NCBI RefSeq assembly: GCF_016704835.1
Contig: NZ_JADIZJ010000001.1
Location: 667,001-731,000 of the forward strand
Length of the DNA: 64,000 nucleotides
From: Sphingopyxis sp.
Lineage (GTDB): Bacteria > Pseudomonadota > Alphaproteobacteria > Sphingomonadales > Sphingomonadaceae
Reading direction: 5' to 3'
Shown: in pieces, positions 1 to 8,738 of the stretch
Layout: the number at the start of each line of letters is the position of its first letter
Position numbering within the stretch: the stretch's first letter is position 1
Made by a program: the position numbers and the translations under genes
The notes under the pieces: model-generated
Databases searched by the model: none
Told to the model about the DNA's origin: nothing
What the model saw: only the letters and a program-made list of their open reading frames with translations

Positions 1-391
1 GCCGGGCCATCACGCGCCGCTGATCGGCGTCGGGCGCCGCCAGCACGGTATGCAGGGTGACGAACAACGGTGCGGCGATGCGATCGGTCAGCTCGAACAA
101 CATATCGCCCGCCACGCCGCCGAACAGCCCGAATTCATGTTGGAGCCACACAACATCTGCGCAGCTCGCCTCTATCTGTTCCGCGGCATGGATAAAACTG
201 CTCGCGTCGCCCTCTTTCACGAAAGCGCGCACCAGCGGATTGGACTGATTGGGGGCGTTCGCTGGCGACATCGCGTAGACATCGATCGCAAGCTCGGGAT
301 AGGCTTCTTTCAGCGAATTATGGACATCGGTTGTGAACGTGGCGATCCCGCAACGTCGCGGCAGAAATCCGCCAACGAGCGCCAGCCGCAT
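1..391 (-). CDS. Glycosyltransferase family 4 protein, N-terminal part (cut by window edge)
   Basis: The minus strand reads open from 391 to the window edge for about 130 codons, so only the N-terminus is present. It begins MRLALVGGFLPRRCGIATFT, the N-terminal pattern of GT4-type glycosyltransferases. Further in is VVWLQHEFGLFGG followed by FVTLHTVL, also typical of these proteins (GT-B donor/acceptor fold). The acceptor cannot be predicted from this fragment. The ATG at 391 is chosen because the conserved block starts there and GAAGAG lies just upstream. An in-frame ATG at 451 would add 20 residues. Codon use matches neighbouring genes. Confidence 0.72.
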   Translation of the reverse strand, partial: MRLALVGGFLPRRCGIATFTTDVHNSLKEAYPELAIDVYAMSPANAPNQSNPLVRAFVKEGDASSFIHAAEQIEASCADVVWLQHEFGLFGGVAGDMLFELTDRIAAPLFVTLHTVLAAPDADQRRVMAR

Positions 392-1191
392 TGGCTCTTC
401 GACATTGGGAAGTAGCACTTGGCCAGCTTCGATGCCTTCATCGAACAACATGCGGCGGGGGGCTTCATACACAAGCAGACACCTTCCAAAATGACGCAGT
501 AGAAGGCCTCACCCAACGGAAATTCAATCATTGTTGGACGCAAATCGCGCTGTGCGGCGTCGGAAATAGAACCAGCCGGATGCCTTTTGGTTGCATATGC
601 GGCGGCGCGGGCAGTTCTTACGCGCGCCTATTGCTTGCCATTGTCATCGATCAAAGGGCCGATAGCGTTCGAACTGTGGAGCCCCATCCCTTGAGCGGGT
701 GTGGCCGATATTCCTCCATGGCTGCCGCATTGCATTCATAGGCGGGTGCGGCGAGCGTTCCTGACGACGCATGCAACCACGGATGGCGGGCCGTGGCCGG
801 TGCCCGCCACTTGCTTTTGCGGCTGACGCTGGGAAGCGGCGAACCCAAGGCGCGGCTCTCCGCCGACAGGCTGTGGGCATCGACGGCCGCCAGAATACCC
901 CATGTGGTGTCCAGCCGACCGATCTTCCTCTCGCCCGCACCAAGCAAACTTACGCAGCAAGCCGGTCATTTTTCGACGAATTTGATACGCTCGATCATCA
1001 TGCGTTCGATCAATCTTATTCTTGGCCGCACCGAATATGCGGTTCGCGACGGCTCCAAATTGTAAAACCCTTGCTTCTAGTGAATTATTTACAGGTTCGA
1101 GGTGGCCGCTGTGATTTGCCGATCGTCGGCGCCACGACTTTCAAATCTTGCCAATTGGGCCTAGGCTCGAAGCCGGTGGGGAGGAAACGAC
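392..1191. other. Gene-poor stretch of about 800 bp
   Basis: Both strands were read. Short open frames exist here, but none carries a recognisable motif, a convincing ribosome site or codon use like the neighbours. The segment is slightly less GC-rich than its surroundings, notably around 1000-1100. It presumably holds the promoters of the divergent glycosyltransferase and protease genes, and may include decayed coding sequence. Confidence 0.5.
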
Positions 1192-2358
1192 ATGTCGGGT
1201 CCGAGATATTGGGCGGCATTGTTGGCCATAGGGCTGGCGTCAATGTCCGGTCGTTCAGCCACTCCCCGATCGATCGCACAACCGGTCGCGGCGCTGGGAG
1301 AACCAGCTGCAAGCGAACAACCTACCATCAATCCCGACGGACTCCCCGTCTTCGGCCTGACCAGCAGGGAGACTTCTTCACCGCCGCAGCCCATCATTGA
1401 TTTCGTTGCCTCGACGACGAACCGACCAAGCAAAAGCGAACAGCGCGCGCGGTTCGAGGAATTCTCCTTTCAGGTCAATCAGGACGAAGAGAATGCCGCA
1501 CGGGTCGCGGCAGGTGAGTTTCCGGTTGTGCCGGTGGGGAACGGCGAGCCGATGCGGATCGAGCAGGTGCCGTTTCAGGTGCAGATCCGTTACGCCGACC
1601 GGGTCACCAACGCCCAGGCGCCGGGTATCGACAATGTGGCAGTGCCGCGCTGGCAGACGCGCCACATTTGCGGCGGGACGCTGATCGATCGCGAGTGGGT
1701 GCTGACCGCTGCACATTGCGTCGGTCCGACGCACGTCAAGGTGGGCATTGTCGCCCAAATTGGGGTCGCCGATATTTCCGGCGGCGACGGCGTGGCAGTG
1801 CCCATCGACCGCGTTGTCCGTCACGCGCGCTATGACCCGCGCAACATCTACGACCATGACATCGCCTTGCTCCACCTAGCGCAGCCCGGCCAGGTGCGCC
1901 GGAGCAAGACGGTCGCACTTGCCAGCCTCGGCGCGATGCCCGCCGATCCCTATGCTGGCGGTTTCCAGACGACCGGGTGGGGGGTGACGCAGGGGCGCGG
2001 CAATTTGCCAGTCGCCTATTTGCGGCGCGGCGAGATGACCCTGGTTCCGGCTGAAAAATGCGCTGCGTTGCCCGATTTTGGGCCAGCGCAACTGGCGAAC
2101 GGAACTGCAACGCCGCGGGTTCATCGACGGATTTTTTGTGCCGGTGCGCGCGGCGTCCGCACCTGTCCCGGCGATAGCGGCGGGCCCGTCTTTTACCGCG
2201 CATTCGGCAAGCCCGTCAGCGTCGTCGGTGTGGTGTCATGGGCCAAACGCGACTGCGGCGTGCTGAGCGACAGCCGGCCTGCGGTCTATACGCGCGTCGA
2301 CCAATATCTCGATTGGATCGCTCGGGCGAAAAAGGCACGGGGGACGACTGCGGAATAG
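1192..2358 (+). CDS. Secreted trypsin-like serine protease (family S1), copy 1
   Basis: A 388-residue S1 peptidase, predicted to be exported. A hydrophobic N-terminal stretch (about residues 7-20) acts as a signal sequence, followed by a roughly 110-residue low-homology pro-region. The catalytic triad is visible: His175 in LTAAHC, Asp223 in DHDIALLHL and Ser329 in CPGDSGGPV. The CGGTLI block and disulfide cysteines around the active site are also present. The start is an ATG preceded by GGGGAGGAAACGAC, a good ribosome site. The next gene, 22 bp downstream, is a paralogue with the same architecture, so the pair looks like a tandem duplication and probable operon. Substrate unknown. Confidence 0.9.
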   Translation: MSGPRYWAALLAIGLASMSGRSATPRSIAQPVAALGEPAASEQPTINPDGLPVFGLTSRETSSPPQPIIDFVASTTNRPSKSEQRARFEEFSFQVNQDEENAARVAAGEFPVVPVGNGEPMRIEQVPFQVQIRYADRVTNAQAPGIDNVAVPRWQTRHICGGTLIDREWVLTAAHCVGPTHVKVGIVAQIGVADISGGDGVAVPIDRVVRHARYDPRNIYDHDIALLHLAQPGQVRRSKTVALASLGAMPADPYAGGFQTTGWGVTQGRGNLPVAYLRRGEMTLVPAEKCAALPDFGPAQLANGTATPRVHRRIFCAGARGVRTCPGDSGGPVFYRAFGKPVSVVGVVSWAKRDCGVLSDSRPAVYTRVDQYLDWIARAKKARGTTAE

Positions 2359-2380
2359 TGGGGCAAGGAGGGAAAGGCGT

Positions 2381-3532
2381 GTGTCGGTTCACATGACGCT
2401 TATCTTGGCGGCTGCGATCGGTCCGATCGCGCCGGATGCTGCGACGTCGCAGCTTTCTTCTCCCGTGCAGGCATCGAACGACGCCTTGGACCCGCCGGAG
2501 GAGGAGGCCAGCGACGCGGAGAGGGAGCCCATGATCAATCCCGACGCGCTCGAGATTGTCGAGGTCGACGCCCGCGTGCCGATCATCGTCCATAATTCGG
2601 GGCGATTTCCTGCCGAAAGCGAGCGTGGCAGGCGCGAGGCATTCGAGCAGTTTTCGCGCGGAGTGAACGAGGCGATGACGGTCGAGCCGGGCGCGCCGAG
2701 TGTCATCGGCGGCGGCGGCTATCGCGTCGGGATCCAGCAGGCCCCGTTCCAGGTACAGATCCGCTATGCTGACTCGGTCACGAACGCCACGCTGCCGGGG
2801 ATCGACGACCCCGCGATCCCACGTTGGCGGCTGCGTCATATCTGCGGCGGGACGCTGATCGATCATGACTGGGTTCTGACCGCCGCCCATTGCGTAAACC
2901 AGAGCTATGTCCGTGTCGGCATCGTCGCGCAGCTGGGGGTTGCCGACATCGCCGGCAATGAAGGAATGACTGTGCACATCGATCGCCTCGTCCGCCACGC
3001 CCGCTACAATCCGACGAACAAATATGATTACGACATCGCGCTGCTGCATCTTCGGCGTGACCCACGGCGACGCGATCCCGCCCGGATCAGCGTCGCAAAG
3101 CTCGCCGCTCTGCCGACGGCAGACCTTAACGGTCCGATCGGTGCGACGGGGTGGGGGGTGACCCAGGGTCTTGGGGGATTGCCGGTCGCGTTCTTGCGCA
3201 AGTTCGACCTCAAACTTTGGGATCAGTCCCGATGCGCCGCCGAGCCCGACTACAGGCCGATCCGCGCGGCCAACGGTGCGCTGATTGCGCGCATTCACGC
3301 GCGTGTTTTTTGCGCCGGGGCGCCGGGGATCAAGACCTGTCCCGGCGATAGCGGCGGTCCCGTCGCCTACGCACCACGCGGCAAACGCCCGATCGTAGTG
3401 GGCATTATTTCGTGGGCGAAGAAAGGGTGCGGCGACAAAAATGACGACCGTCCCGGGGTTTACACCCGAATTTCAGCATATAGCGACTGGATTGCGCGCG
3501 CCAAGACGTCGGCGGGCCCTACCGCCGACTGA
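2381..3532 (+). CDS. Secreted trypsin-like serine protease (family S1), copy 2
   Basis: A 383-residue paralogue of the preceding protease, sharing long blocks such as APFQVQIRYAD and RHICGGTLID. The triad residues are His170 (LTAAHC), Asp218 (YDYDIALLHL) and Ser324 (CPGDSGGPV). A GTG start at 2381 is chosen because AAGGAGG lies 9 bases upstream; the ATG at 2393 is an alternative. The hydrophobic N-terminus (LILAAAIGPIA) is short, so export is inferred mainly from the pro-region and the paralogue. It lies 22 bp after copy 1, consistent with co-transcription. Confidence 0.9.
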   Translation: MSVHMTLILAAAIGPIAPDAATSQLSSPVQASNDALDPPEEEASDAEREPMINPDALEIVEVDARVPIIVHNSGRFPAESERGRREAFEQFSRGVNEAMTVEPGAPSVIGGGGYRVGIQQAPFQVQIRYADSVTNATLPGIDDPAIPRWRLRHICGGTLIDHDWVLTAAHCVNQSYVRVGIVAQLGVADIAGNEGMTVHIDRLVRHARYNPTNKYDYDIALLHLRRDPRRRDPARISVAKLAALPTADLNGPIGATGWGVTQGLGGLPVAFLRKFDLKLWDQSRCAAEPDYRPIRAANGALIARIHARVFCAGAPGIKTCPGDSGGPVAYAPRGKRPIVVGIISWAKKGCGDKNDDRPGVYTRISAYSDWIARAKTSAGPTAD

Positions 3533-3546
3533 ATTGATAGGAAGCG

Positions 3547-3810
3547 TTACTTGCCAGAATCGACCGGCTTGATACCGCCGCCGCCGGTTTCGGTGTCGTC
3601 GCTGCCGTCGGTTGCTTCTGCTGCTGGCGCAGCCGCCGCGTCTGTGGCCGCTGCGTCGGCGGTCGCCGCGTCGGGGGCGGCCATCGCTTCGGGCGCAGCG
3701 GTTTCGGTTGCCGCAGGCTCAGCCGGCGCCTCTTCCTTCGGCGCCGAATTGCAGCCGGCAAGCAGTATCGATGCCGAAGTGAACGCCGTCAAAACTAGAA
3801 GTTTCTTCAT
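3547..3810 (-). CDS. Small Ala/Pro-rich lipoprotein
   Basis: An 87-residue protein starting MKKLLVLTAF with a signal peptide ending in the lipobox LLAGC, so it should be lipid-anchored. The mature part is almost entirely Ala, Glu, Pro, Thr and Asp and has no fold-specific motif; it resembles a low-complexity tether. The ATG at 3810 has AGGGGGCC just upstream. An upstream in-frame ATG at 3825 would add five residues without improving the signal. It sits 33 bp downstream of the TIR-TPR gene on the same strand and could be co-transcribed with it. Function unknown. Confidence 0.75.
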   Translation of the reverse strand: MKKLLVLTAFTSASILLAGCNSAPKEEAPAEPAATETAAPEAMAAPDAATADAAATDAAAAPAAEATDGSDDTETGGGGIKPVDSGK

Positions 3811-3842
3811 GATTGGCCCCCTCATTCAAGAACCCCCTCAAG

Positions 3843-5810
3843 TTAATCGAAGCCCAGACCCTTTAGCAAATGAATAAAATCGGGGCGCTTTCGCAGCGGG
3901 TCGAACATTGGGTCGACCGCCAGCAAGGTCATGCCGCTATCGCCGATTGCGCGCGCCTGCTGCAACAAATCCATCGCAAGGTGTGCATCGCCCCATTGTG
4001 CCGCGATTTGAGCCTGTTGGTACGTCGCAGCGGCGCCGAGCGCCGTCTGCAATTTGGCCTGGGCTTCGCGCGCCGCCGCGACATCGCCCATCCGTTGCGA
4101 CGCGACGGCCAACCCGGTTAGCCCAAGCAGCGCGCCGGGCTCTTTTTGATAAGCGGCGAGCGCCTCGGCAAACTTGCCCTGCTGGTACAGCGAGTCGCCG
4201 GTAATGCCATGGGCATCGTCGACATCGGCGTTAATCGCGATCGACTGCTGGCAGGCATCGATCGCGGACTCGAAATCGCGGCCGAAATACTGGACCCACC
4301 CGACCCCGCGATGCACGCCGGCATTCAGCGGGTCGAGCGATGCTGCGCGCTTAATCGCAGTCAATGCGTCTGCGGCACGGCCCATCTGCGTCTGGTAACC
4401 GGCGTAGAGCGTCAAGACCGTCGCGTCACCCTGACCGAGACGATTGGCCAGTTCGAACGGCCGCCGCGCCCCGCTCAGGTCGAAACGTGCCTGCACTAGC
4501 GAATAACCCAGTATCGCCTGGGCCATCGCGAGCCCGGGCGCCAGTTCGACGGCGCGCCGCGCCGATACGATGACATCGTCATATTGCGTCCTGAGTTCAC
4601 CAGCTTTCGCGTAGCTGCTCGTCAGGATGAGGAGCACCAGCGCGCGTGCAGCATGCGCGCGGGCGAAACGGGGATCGGCGGCGATAGCGGCGCTATATTG
4701 GGTGAGCGCGGCGCGATAGGCCGCTTCGCCCGACCGCAATGCGTAATAGGCCTGACCACGCAGGAAGGCGTCATAGGCGGCGCCATTGCGTGTGCCGCCG
4801 ACCTTGGCGGCATCGGCGAGTTTCGATCGCGCATCGCCGTCAGCGGCCTGCGCCGACATCGCGCCAGCGACTTTCCCCGCAATTTCGCTCTGGAGCGCAA
4901 AAATGTCCGCCAATTTGCGATCGAACACGTCGGCCCACAGGTTGGTCCCCAACCGTCCGTCGGTCAGCTCGGCGGTAATTCTGAGCGCTTCGCCCGACCG
5001 CCGCACGCTGCCGCCGAGCAGATAGGCAACCCCCAGCTTTTGGGCAATTTCCGACGGCCCCAGCTTGCTATCGCGAACACTGTTCGTCGACGTCGGCGCC
5101 AGCACCCGCAGCCTTGCGTTGCGCGACAGCGCCAGCCGGATTTCGTCGGTCAAACCCTCACTGAAATAATCCTGCCCGGGATCCTCGCTGAGGTTCTGGA
5201 GTGGTCGCACCGCGATGCTGTCGTCAGGTGTCGCCGGCCCCGACAGCCACCCGCTGCGCCAGACCGCGAGGCCGGTTCCGGCGGCGACAAGCAGCGCGCC
5301 GCCGCCGATCAAGGCGCGGCGATCGATCATTGCGTTCCGCCCGACCGGACGATCCGGCGCGCGCCCGACAAGGGCAGCTACCGCGTCGAGAACCGGCTGG
5401 AATTCGGGCGCGTCGGCCCGGCCGCGCCATCTGCTGACGTCGATAAGCTGAAATTGGCGGAACCCGAGCGGTGCCTGGCTGCCGTCGATCGCCAGCGGCA
5501 CCAGGCAACCGCGCTCGCGCCCGCGCTGCGCTTCGTCGCGCACCCAATGGGAATCGACCGATGTCTTCGACCACAGCACGACCACGGCACGCGCCTGTTC
5601 GAGCGCCGCTTCGGTGGTCGGCAGGAAATTCTCGCCGCCGCGAAGCATGCCGTCCCACCATACCGTGAAGCCCGAAGTGATCAGTGCGTCGATGACCGGC
5701 CGCGCGCGCGCCTGATCGGCCCGGCTATAGCTCAGGAATACGGCGGGCGCGCCATCTTGGCCACTTGCGCCGCTCCTTGCTGTTTCAGCCGCTTGGTTCG
5801 ACGCAGTCAT
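3843..5810 (-). CDS. Membrane-anchored TIR-domain protein with C-terminal TPR repeats
   Basis: A 655-residue three-part protein. Residues 22-155 form a TIR domain: VFLSYSRAD at the start, VVVLWSKTSVDSHWVRDEA in the middle, and Glu93 at the position of the catalytic glutamate of TIR NADases (HWVRDE context). Residues 166-184 are a single membrane helix. Residues 198-320 resemble the region found before TPRs in bacterial adenylate-cyclase and CadC-type proteins (NLSEDPGQDYFSEGLTDEI). The rest is helical TPR repeats, probably periplasmic. An ATG at 5810 is preferred over an upstream TTG at 5870 because GGGGGC precedes it and the conserved region follows. It is divergent from the SLOG/membrane gene, 229 bp apart. 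NAD cleavage is inferred from the glutamate, not shown. Confidence 0.85.
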   Translation of the reverse strand: MTASNQAAETARSGASGQDGAPAVFLSYSRADQARARPVIDALITSGFTVWWDGMLRGGENFLPTTEAALEQARAVVVLWSKTSVDSHWVRDEAQRGRERGCLVPLAIDGSQAPLGFRQFQLIDVSRWRGRADAPEFQPVLDAVAALVGRAPDRPVGRNAMIDRRALIGGGALLVAAGTGLAVWRSGWLSGPATPDDSIAVRPLQNLSEDPGQDYFSEGLTDEIRLALSRNARLRVLAPTSTNSVRDSKLGPSEIAQKLGVAYLLGGSVRRSGEALRITAELTDGRLGTNLWADVFDRKLADIFALQSEIAGKVAGAMSAQAADGDARSKLADAAKVGGTRNGAAYDAFLRGQAYYALRSGEAAYRAALTQYSAAIAADPRFARAHAARALVLLILTSSYAKAGELRTQYDDVIVSARRAVELAPGLAMAQAILGYSLVQARFDLSGARRPFELANRLGQGDATVLTLYAGYQTQMGRAADALTAIKRAASLDPLNAGVHRGVGWVQYFGRDFESAIDACQQSIAINADVDDAHGITGDSLYQQGKFAEALAAYQKEPGALLGLTGLAVASQRMGDVAAAREAQAKLQTALGAAATYQQAQIAAQWGDAHLAMDLLQQARAIGDSGMTLLAVDPMFDPLRKRPDFIHLLKGLGFD

Positions 5811-6039
5811 GCGCGTTTGCCCCCGGCGGATCGCGCGGCGCCCCACGCGCCGCCTCTCCGCAACTTGCAAGACTTTACCATCAATCTGCAGCGATCAACA
5901 AGCGGCGCGCATCGGATTTGACGCAGTGGACCGGCTCAGTTACCCCGCCTGCTATGGCGGGTGGCAACAACAGAACACGCGGAGGAATTGCTTCCGGCTG
6001 CTGGCGTATCGACGGCTTCCGCTGGACCACGCGATTGCG
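5811..6039. promoter_or_regulatory. Divergent intergenic region of the TIR and SLOG genes
   Basis: This 229-bp gap separates two genes reading outwards, so it must contain both promoters unless either gene starts further upstream. GGAGGA at 5981-5986 looks like a ribosome site but has no good in-frame start at the proper distance for the SLOG gene. No clear inverted repeat was found. Confidence 0.4.
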
Positions 6040-8031
6040 ATGAGCGCGCCGGATTCGCCCTGCTGCCCGTCGCCCCCCGAACGGAGGCTGCATCTCGGAG
6101 TGACCGGGCATCGCTTCAGCCATCCGGGGTTCGAAAACCATGTGGGCCGTATCGCGGCGACGCTGGACACCATCTTCGATCTCATCGATCAAGGGGTACG
6201 CGACTTGCCGCCGCAATCCGGTGCTGGCCCCATCGCAACGGCGCGCCTGCATAGCATGCTGGCCGACGGCACCGATGTTATCGCGGCGGAAATGGCGCTG
6301 GTACGCGGTTACGAGCTTGTCGCGCCGCTGCCTTTCGGTCGGCGGCTCAACAAGACGATTAACGCGCTGCCGCAAAACGCCGCCGATGTCCGTGCGCTGC
6401 TGGCTGGCGACGAGGCGCAGGATCCGGAAACGCAAGGCCATGCTGGTGCGATCCGTGCGATCAGCGATCGGGCACGGTTATTCTGTCTCGCCGATCAGGA
6501 TGCGGCGATAGTCGACCTGCTGCTCGCGAAGTTCGACGATCCGGACGATAGCGCCAAGGCCCAGTTGCTCGCGGCCGAAGTATCGCGCCGGGTGGCGCTG
6601 GCAGGACGAATCCTCATCGAACAATCGGACATCTTGATTGGGGTGTGGGACGGCGTTTCGACAGCACATATCGGCGGCACCGGGCACACGATCGCGACCG
6701 CGCTGCAATATGGTACGCCAGTGATCTGGATCGACACGCGCACACCCGAGCAGTGGCGTGTTCTTATTGGTCCCGAAGCTTTGCTGGACGATCGCACCGC
6801 GAGTGGCGATCGCGAGGCCGAGTTGCAGCATCTCGTTCATGGCCTTCTCGTCGCCGACAGCAAGGCGGGGCACCCGGGCCTCGCAACCCTTTTTCACGAG
6901 CGCTGGCGGCCGCGCAGCAGTCGTTTCGCGCATATGTATCGGCGTGTCGAGGCGCTGTTCGGTGGCCGCTCCGAACAGCCGCGACTGCGCGGATTGACCG
7001 AACATTATTCCTTGCCGGACGACATGGATGCGATGGCCGCCGATCCGATGTTGGCTGCCGTGCGCGACCTGCCCGACGCCGGAGCCTCAATGGCGATCGC
7101 CATTATGGAGCAGGTCACTCGGCGTTTCCGCTGGCTTGACGGAATATCGTCTCGCCTGTCTGACGCATATCGCGGCGGGATGATCGTCAGCTTCATTCTC
7201 TCCAGCCTCGCGATCGTCGGCGGCACCGCCTATCTGCCGCTGGTCCCGCCCGCCGAAAAATGGGGCTTCGCCCTGTTCGAGCTGGTCTTGCTGTGTATCA
7301 TTTTGGCGATCACATTTTTCGGGCAACGCAAACGGTGGCATGGTCGCTGGTTCGAGACGCGGCGCGCGGCAGAATATTTGCGACACGGGGCGATCCTTTT
7401 GGCGCTCGGTGGCGCTCGAGCAACCGGGCGATGGCCAAAGGGCACCGAGACCGACTGGCCCGAATTTTATGCGCGGCAGACGTTGCGCAGCGTTGGCTTG
7501 CCGCAGGCTTCGATCTCACAGGCCTATCTGCGCGGTGTGCTGGAGGGCTTGCTCGATCATCACGTCGTCGCGCAGCGTGATTATCATTTCGACAAGGCGC
7601 GCCGCCTGACCAACGTCCACCACAATCTGGACCATCTCTCAGAGCGGCTGTTCCAATGCGCGGTCGCGTCGGTGGCGCTGTATCTGCTGCTCGTTGCCGC
7701 CGGAGAATTGGGATTTGTCCCGATGGAGCCGGTCACCCATCTCGCAAAGCTCTTTACTGTGTTGGGCGTTCTGTTCCCGACATTCGGTGCCGGCATTGCC
7801 GGCATCCGCTATTTCGGGGACTTCGAGCGCTTTGCCTCGATTTCGGAAGTGACGGGCGAAAAGCTGGAAGCCATCCACGCCCGGATCCAACGTCTGGCTC
7901 GCGTACCCGATGCCGCTCTCGATTACGGAAGCATTTCCGAACTGGCGCATGCCGCCGACGAGGTCGTATTTGCAGAAATCGAGAATTGGCAGGCCGTGTT
8001 CGGCAGCAAGCAAGTCACCGTTCCGGTTTAG
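6040..8031 (+). CDS. SLOG-like (Rossmann) sensor fused to four transmembrane helices
   Basis: A 663-residue protein. Residues 17 to about 240 have the hallmarks of a SLOG-type nucleotide-binding Rossmann domain: LGVTGHR at 19-25, ADGTDVIAAEMAL, then SDILIGVWDG from residue 196 followed by the glycine-rich GGTGHT. The C-terminal half has membrane helices near 381-402, 409-428, 540-560 and 570-590. The cytosolic segment between pairs includes WFETRRAAEYLRHGA, which recalls SLATT-type membrane effectors. The start at 6040 has only a weak ribosome site, but the conserved region begins just after it; a longer frame opens upstream. The gene diverges from the TIR-TPR gene, suggesting a shared regulatory region. 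A sensor/effector role is inferred. Confidence 0.75.
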   Translation: MSAPDSPCCPSPPERRLHLGVTGHRFSHPGFENHVGRIAATLDTIFDLIDQGVRDLPPQSGAGPIATARLHSMLADGTDVIAAEMALVRGYELVAPLPFGRRLNKTINALPQNAADVRALLAGDEAQDPETQGHAGAIRAISDRARLFCLADQDAAIVDLLLAKFDDPDDSAKAQLLAAEVSRRVALAGRILIEQSDILIGVWDGVSTAHIGGTGHTIATALQYGTPVIWIDTRTPEQWRVLIGPEALLDDRTASGDREAELQHLVHGLLVADSKAGHPGLATLFHERWRPRSSRFAHMYRRVEALFGGRSEQPRLRGLTEHYSLPDDMDAMAADPMLAAVRDLPDAGASMAIAIMEQVTRRFRWLDGISSRLSDAYRGGMIVSFILSSLAIVGGTAYLPLVPPAEKWGFALFELVLLCIILAITFFGQRKRWHGRWFETRRAAEYLRHGAILLALGGARATGRWPKGTETDWPEFYARQTLRSVGLPQASISQAYLRGVLEGLLDHHVVAQRDYHFDKARRLTNVHHNLDHLSERLFQCAVASVALYLLLVAAGELGFVPMEPVTHLAKLFTVLGVLFPTFGAGIAGIRYFGDFERFASISEVTGEKLEAIHARIQRLARVPDAALDYGSISELAHAADEVVFAEIENWQAVFGSKQVTVPV

Positions 8032-8425
8032 ACGAAGCGGGTTCGCGGCGTCAGCGAATATCGGCCGCTCTTGATGATCGCTCCAACAGATCATTATCGA
8101 CGTATGGCCGGGATCATCATGCTCTTCCGATTTGCTTATGGGCTGCCTTCCTCCTCAAATCCTCTCGAAAAGCGGCTTGGCGGCTATCGGCCAGAAGTTG
8201 TCGACCAGGCGTGACAATTAAAGCGCATCCAGCCGTGAAAAATTGATGGCTCGCCAAGAGCGTAAAATCAAATCCCTGCATGCCGAGTTGCCGCGACTCT
8301 TCCAGAAAGCGCGGCGAAATTTGGCAATCCAAGTGAAGGCAGAGACGCGCAAGCCTCTGCGAAAAGCGCGCGATTGCGCCCCTTAAGGCGCAACAGGGGC
8401 GCACCTGTCGGTTTATCGAAGATAG
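8032..8425. other. Intergenic stretch between SLOG gene and tRNA-Cys
   Basis: About 390 bp with no supported gene. Open frames on the minus strand run across the tRNA and have no recognisable motif. A tRNA-adjacent location is a classic integration site, but no integrase or repeated tRNA 3' end was seen. Confidence 0.4.
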
Positions 8426-8499
8426 TGGAGGCCCGAGCCGGAATCGAACCGGCGTGCGCGGATTTGCAGTCCGCTGCGTCACCACTCCGCCATCGGGCC
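8426..8499 (-). tRNA. tRNA-Cys (anticodon GCA)
   Basis: On the minus strand the sequence folds as a cloverleaf: acceptor arm GGCCCGA pairing with TCGGGCC, anticodon loop CTGCAAA with anticodon GCA, T-arm containing GGTTCGATTCC, and an encoded CCA at the 3' end (8426-8428 on plus as TGG). Discriminator base is U, as expected for tRNA-Cys. Confidence 0.95.
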
Positions 8500-8656
8500 T
8501 CATGCCAAATTACCGCATCCGTGGGGGATGGGCCGGGTGTTGGACGGCGCCGCTAGTGAGGGGGTTTCGCTGCCTTGTCAAGGATTCGCCCGAACGTCCG
8601 CCTACGGGGTTGGCGGCACCGGTCTTGCCAGCTATGCGCGTCTATGCGGACAGAGG

Positions 8657-8678
8657 CTGTATTACTATTGCAATACAG
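8657..8678. promoter_or_regulatory. Inverted repeat upstream of pcm-tolC, possible operator
   Basis: CTGTATT at 8657-8663 and AATACAG at 8672-8678 form a perfect 7-bp inverted repeat with an 8-base spacer, 60 bp upstream of the pcm start. Size and symmetry suit a dimeric regulator of the TetR or GntR kind; which regulator is unknown. Confidence 0.4.
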
Positions 8679-8738
8679 TGTGAGTTGGGCTAGAGCTGCC
8701 CCGCAAAGGCTCAGGCCCCAGGGAATCGGAAAAGGCTG

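Noticed and set aside
4584..5921. A 445-codon open frame on the plus strand opposite the TIR-TPR gene
   Set aside because: It lies fully antisense to a gene with clear TIR and TPR motifs, has a residue composition typical of GC-rich shadow frames, and shows no domain.
8032..8425. An attachment site next to tRNA-Cys
   Set aside because: No direct repeat of the tRNA 3' end, no integrase and no change in gene type were found on either side.
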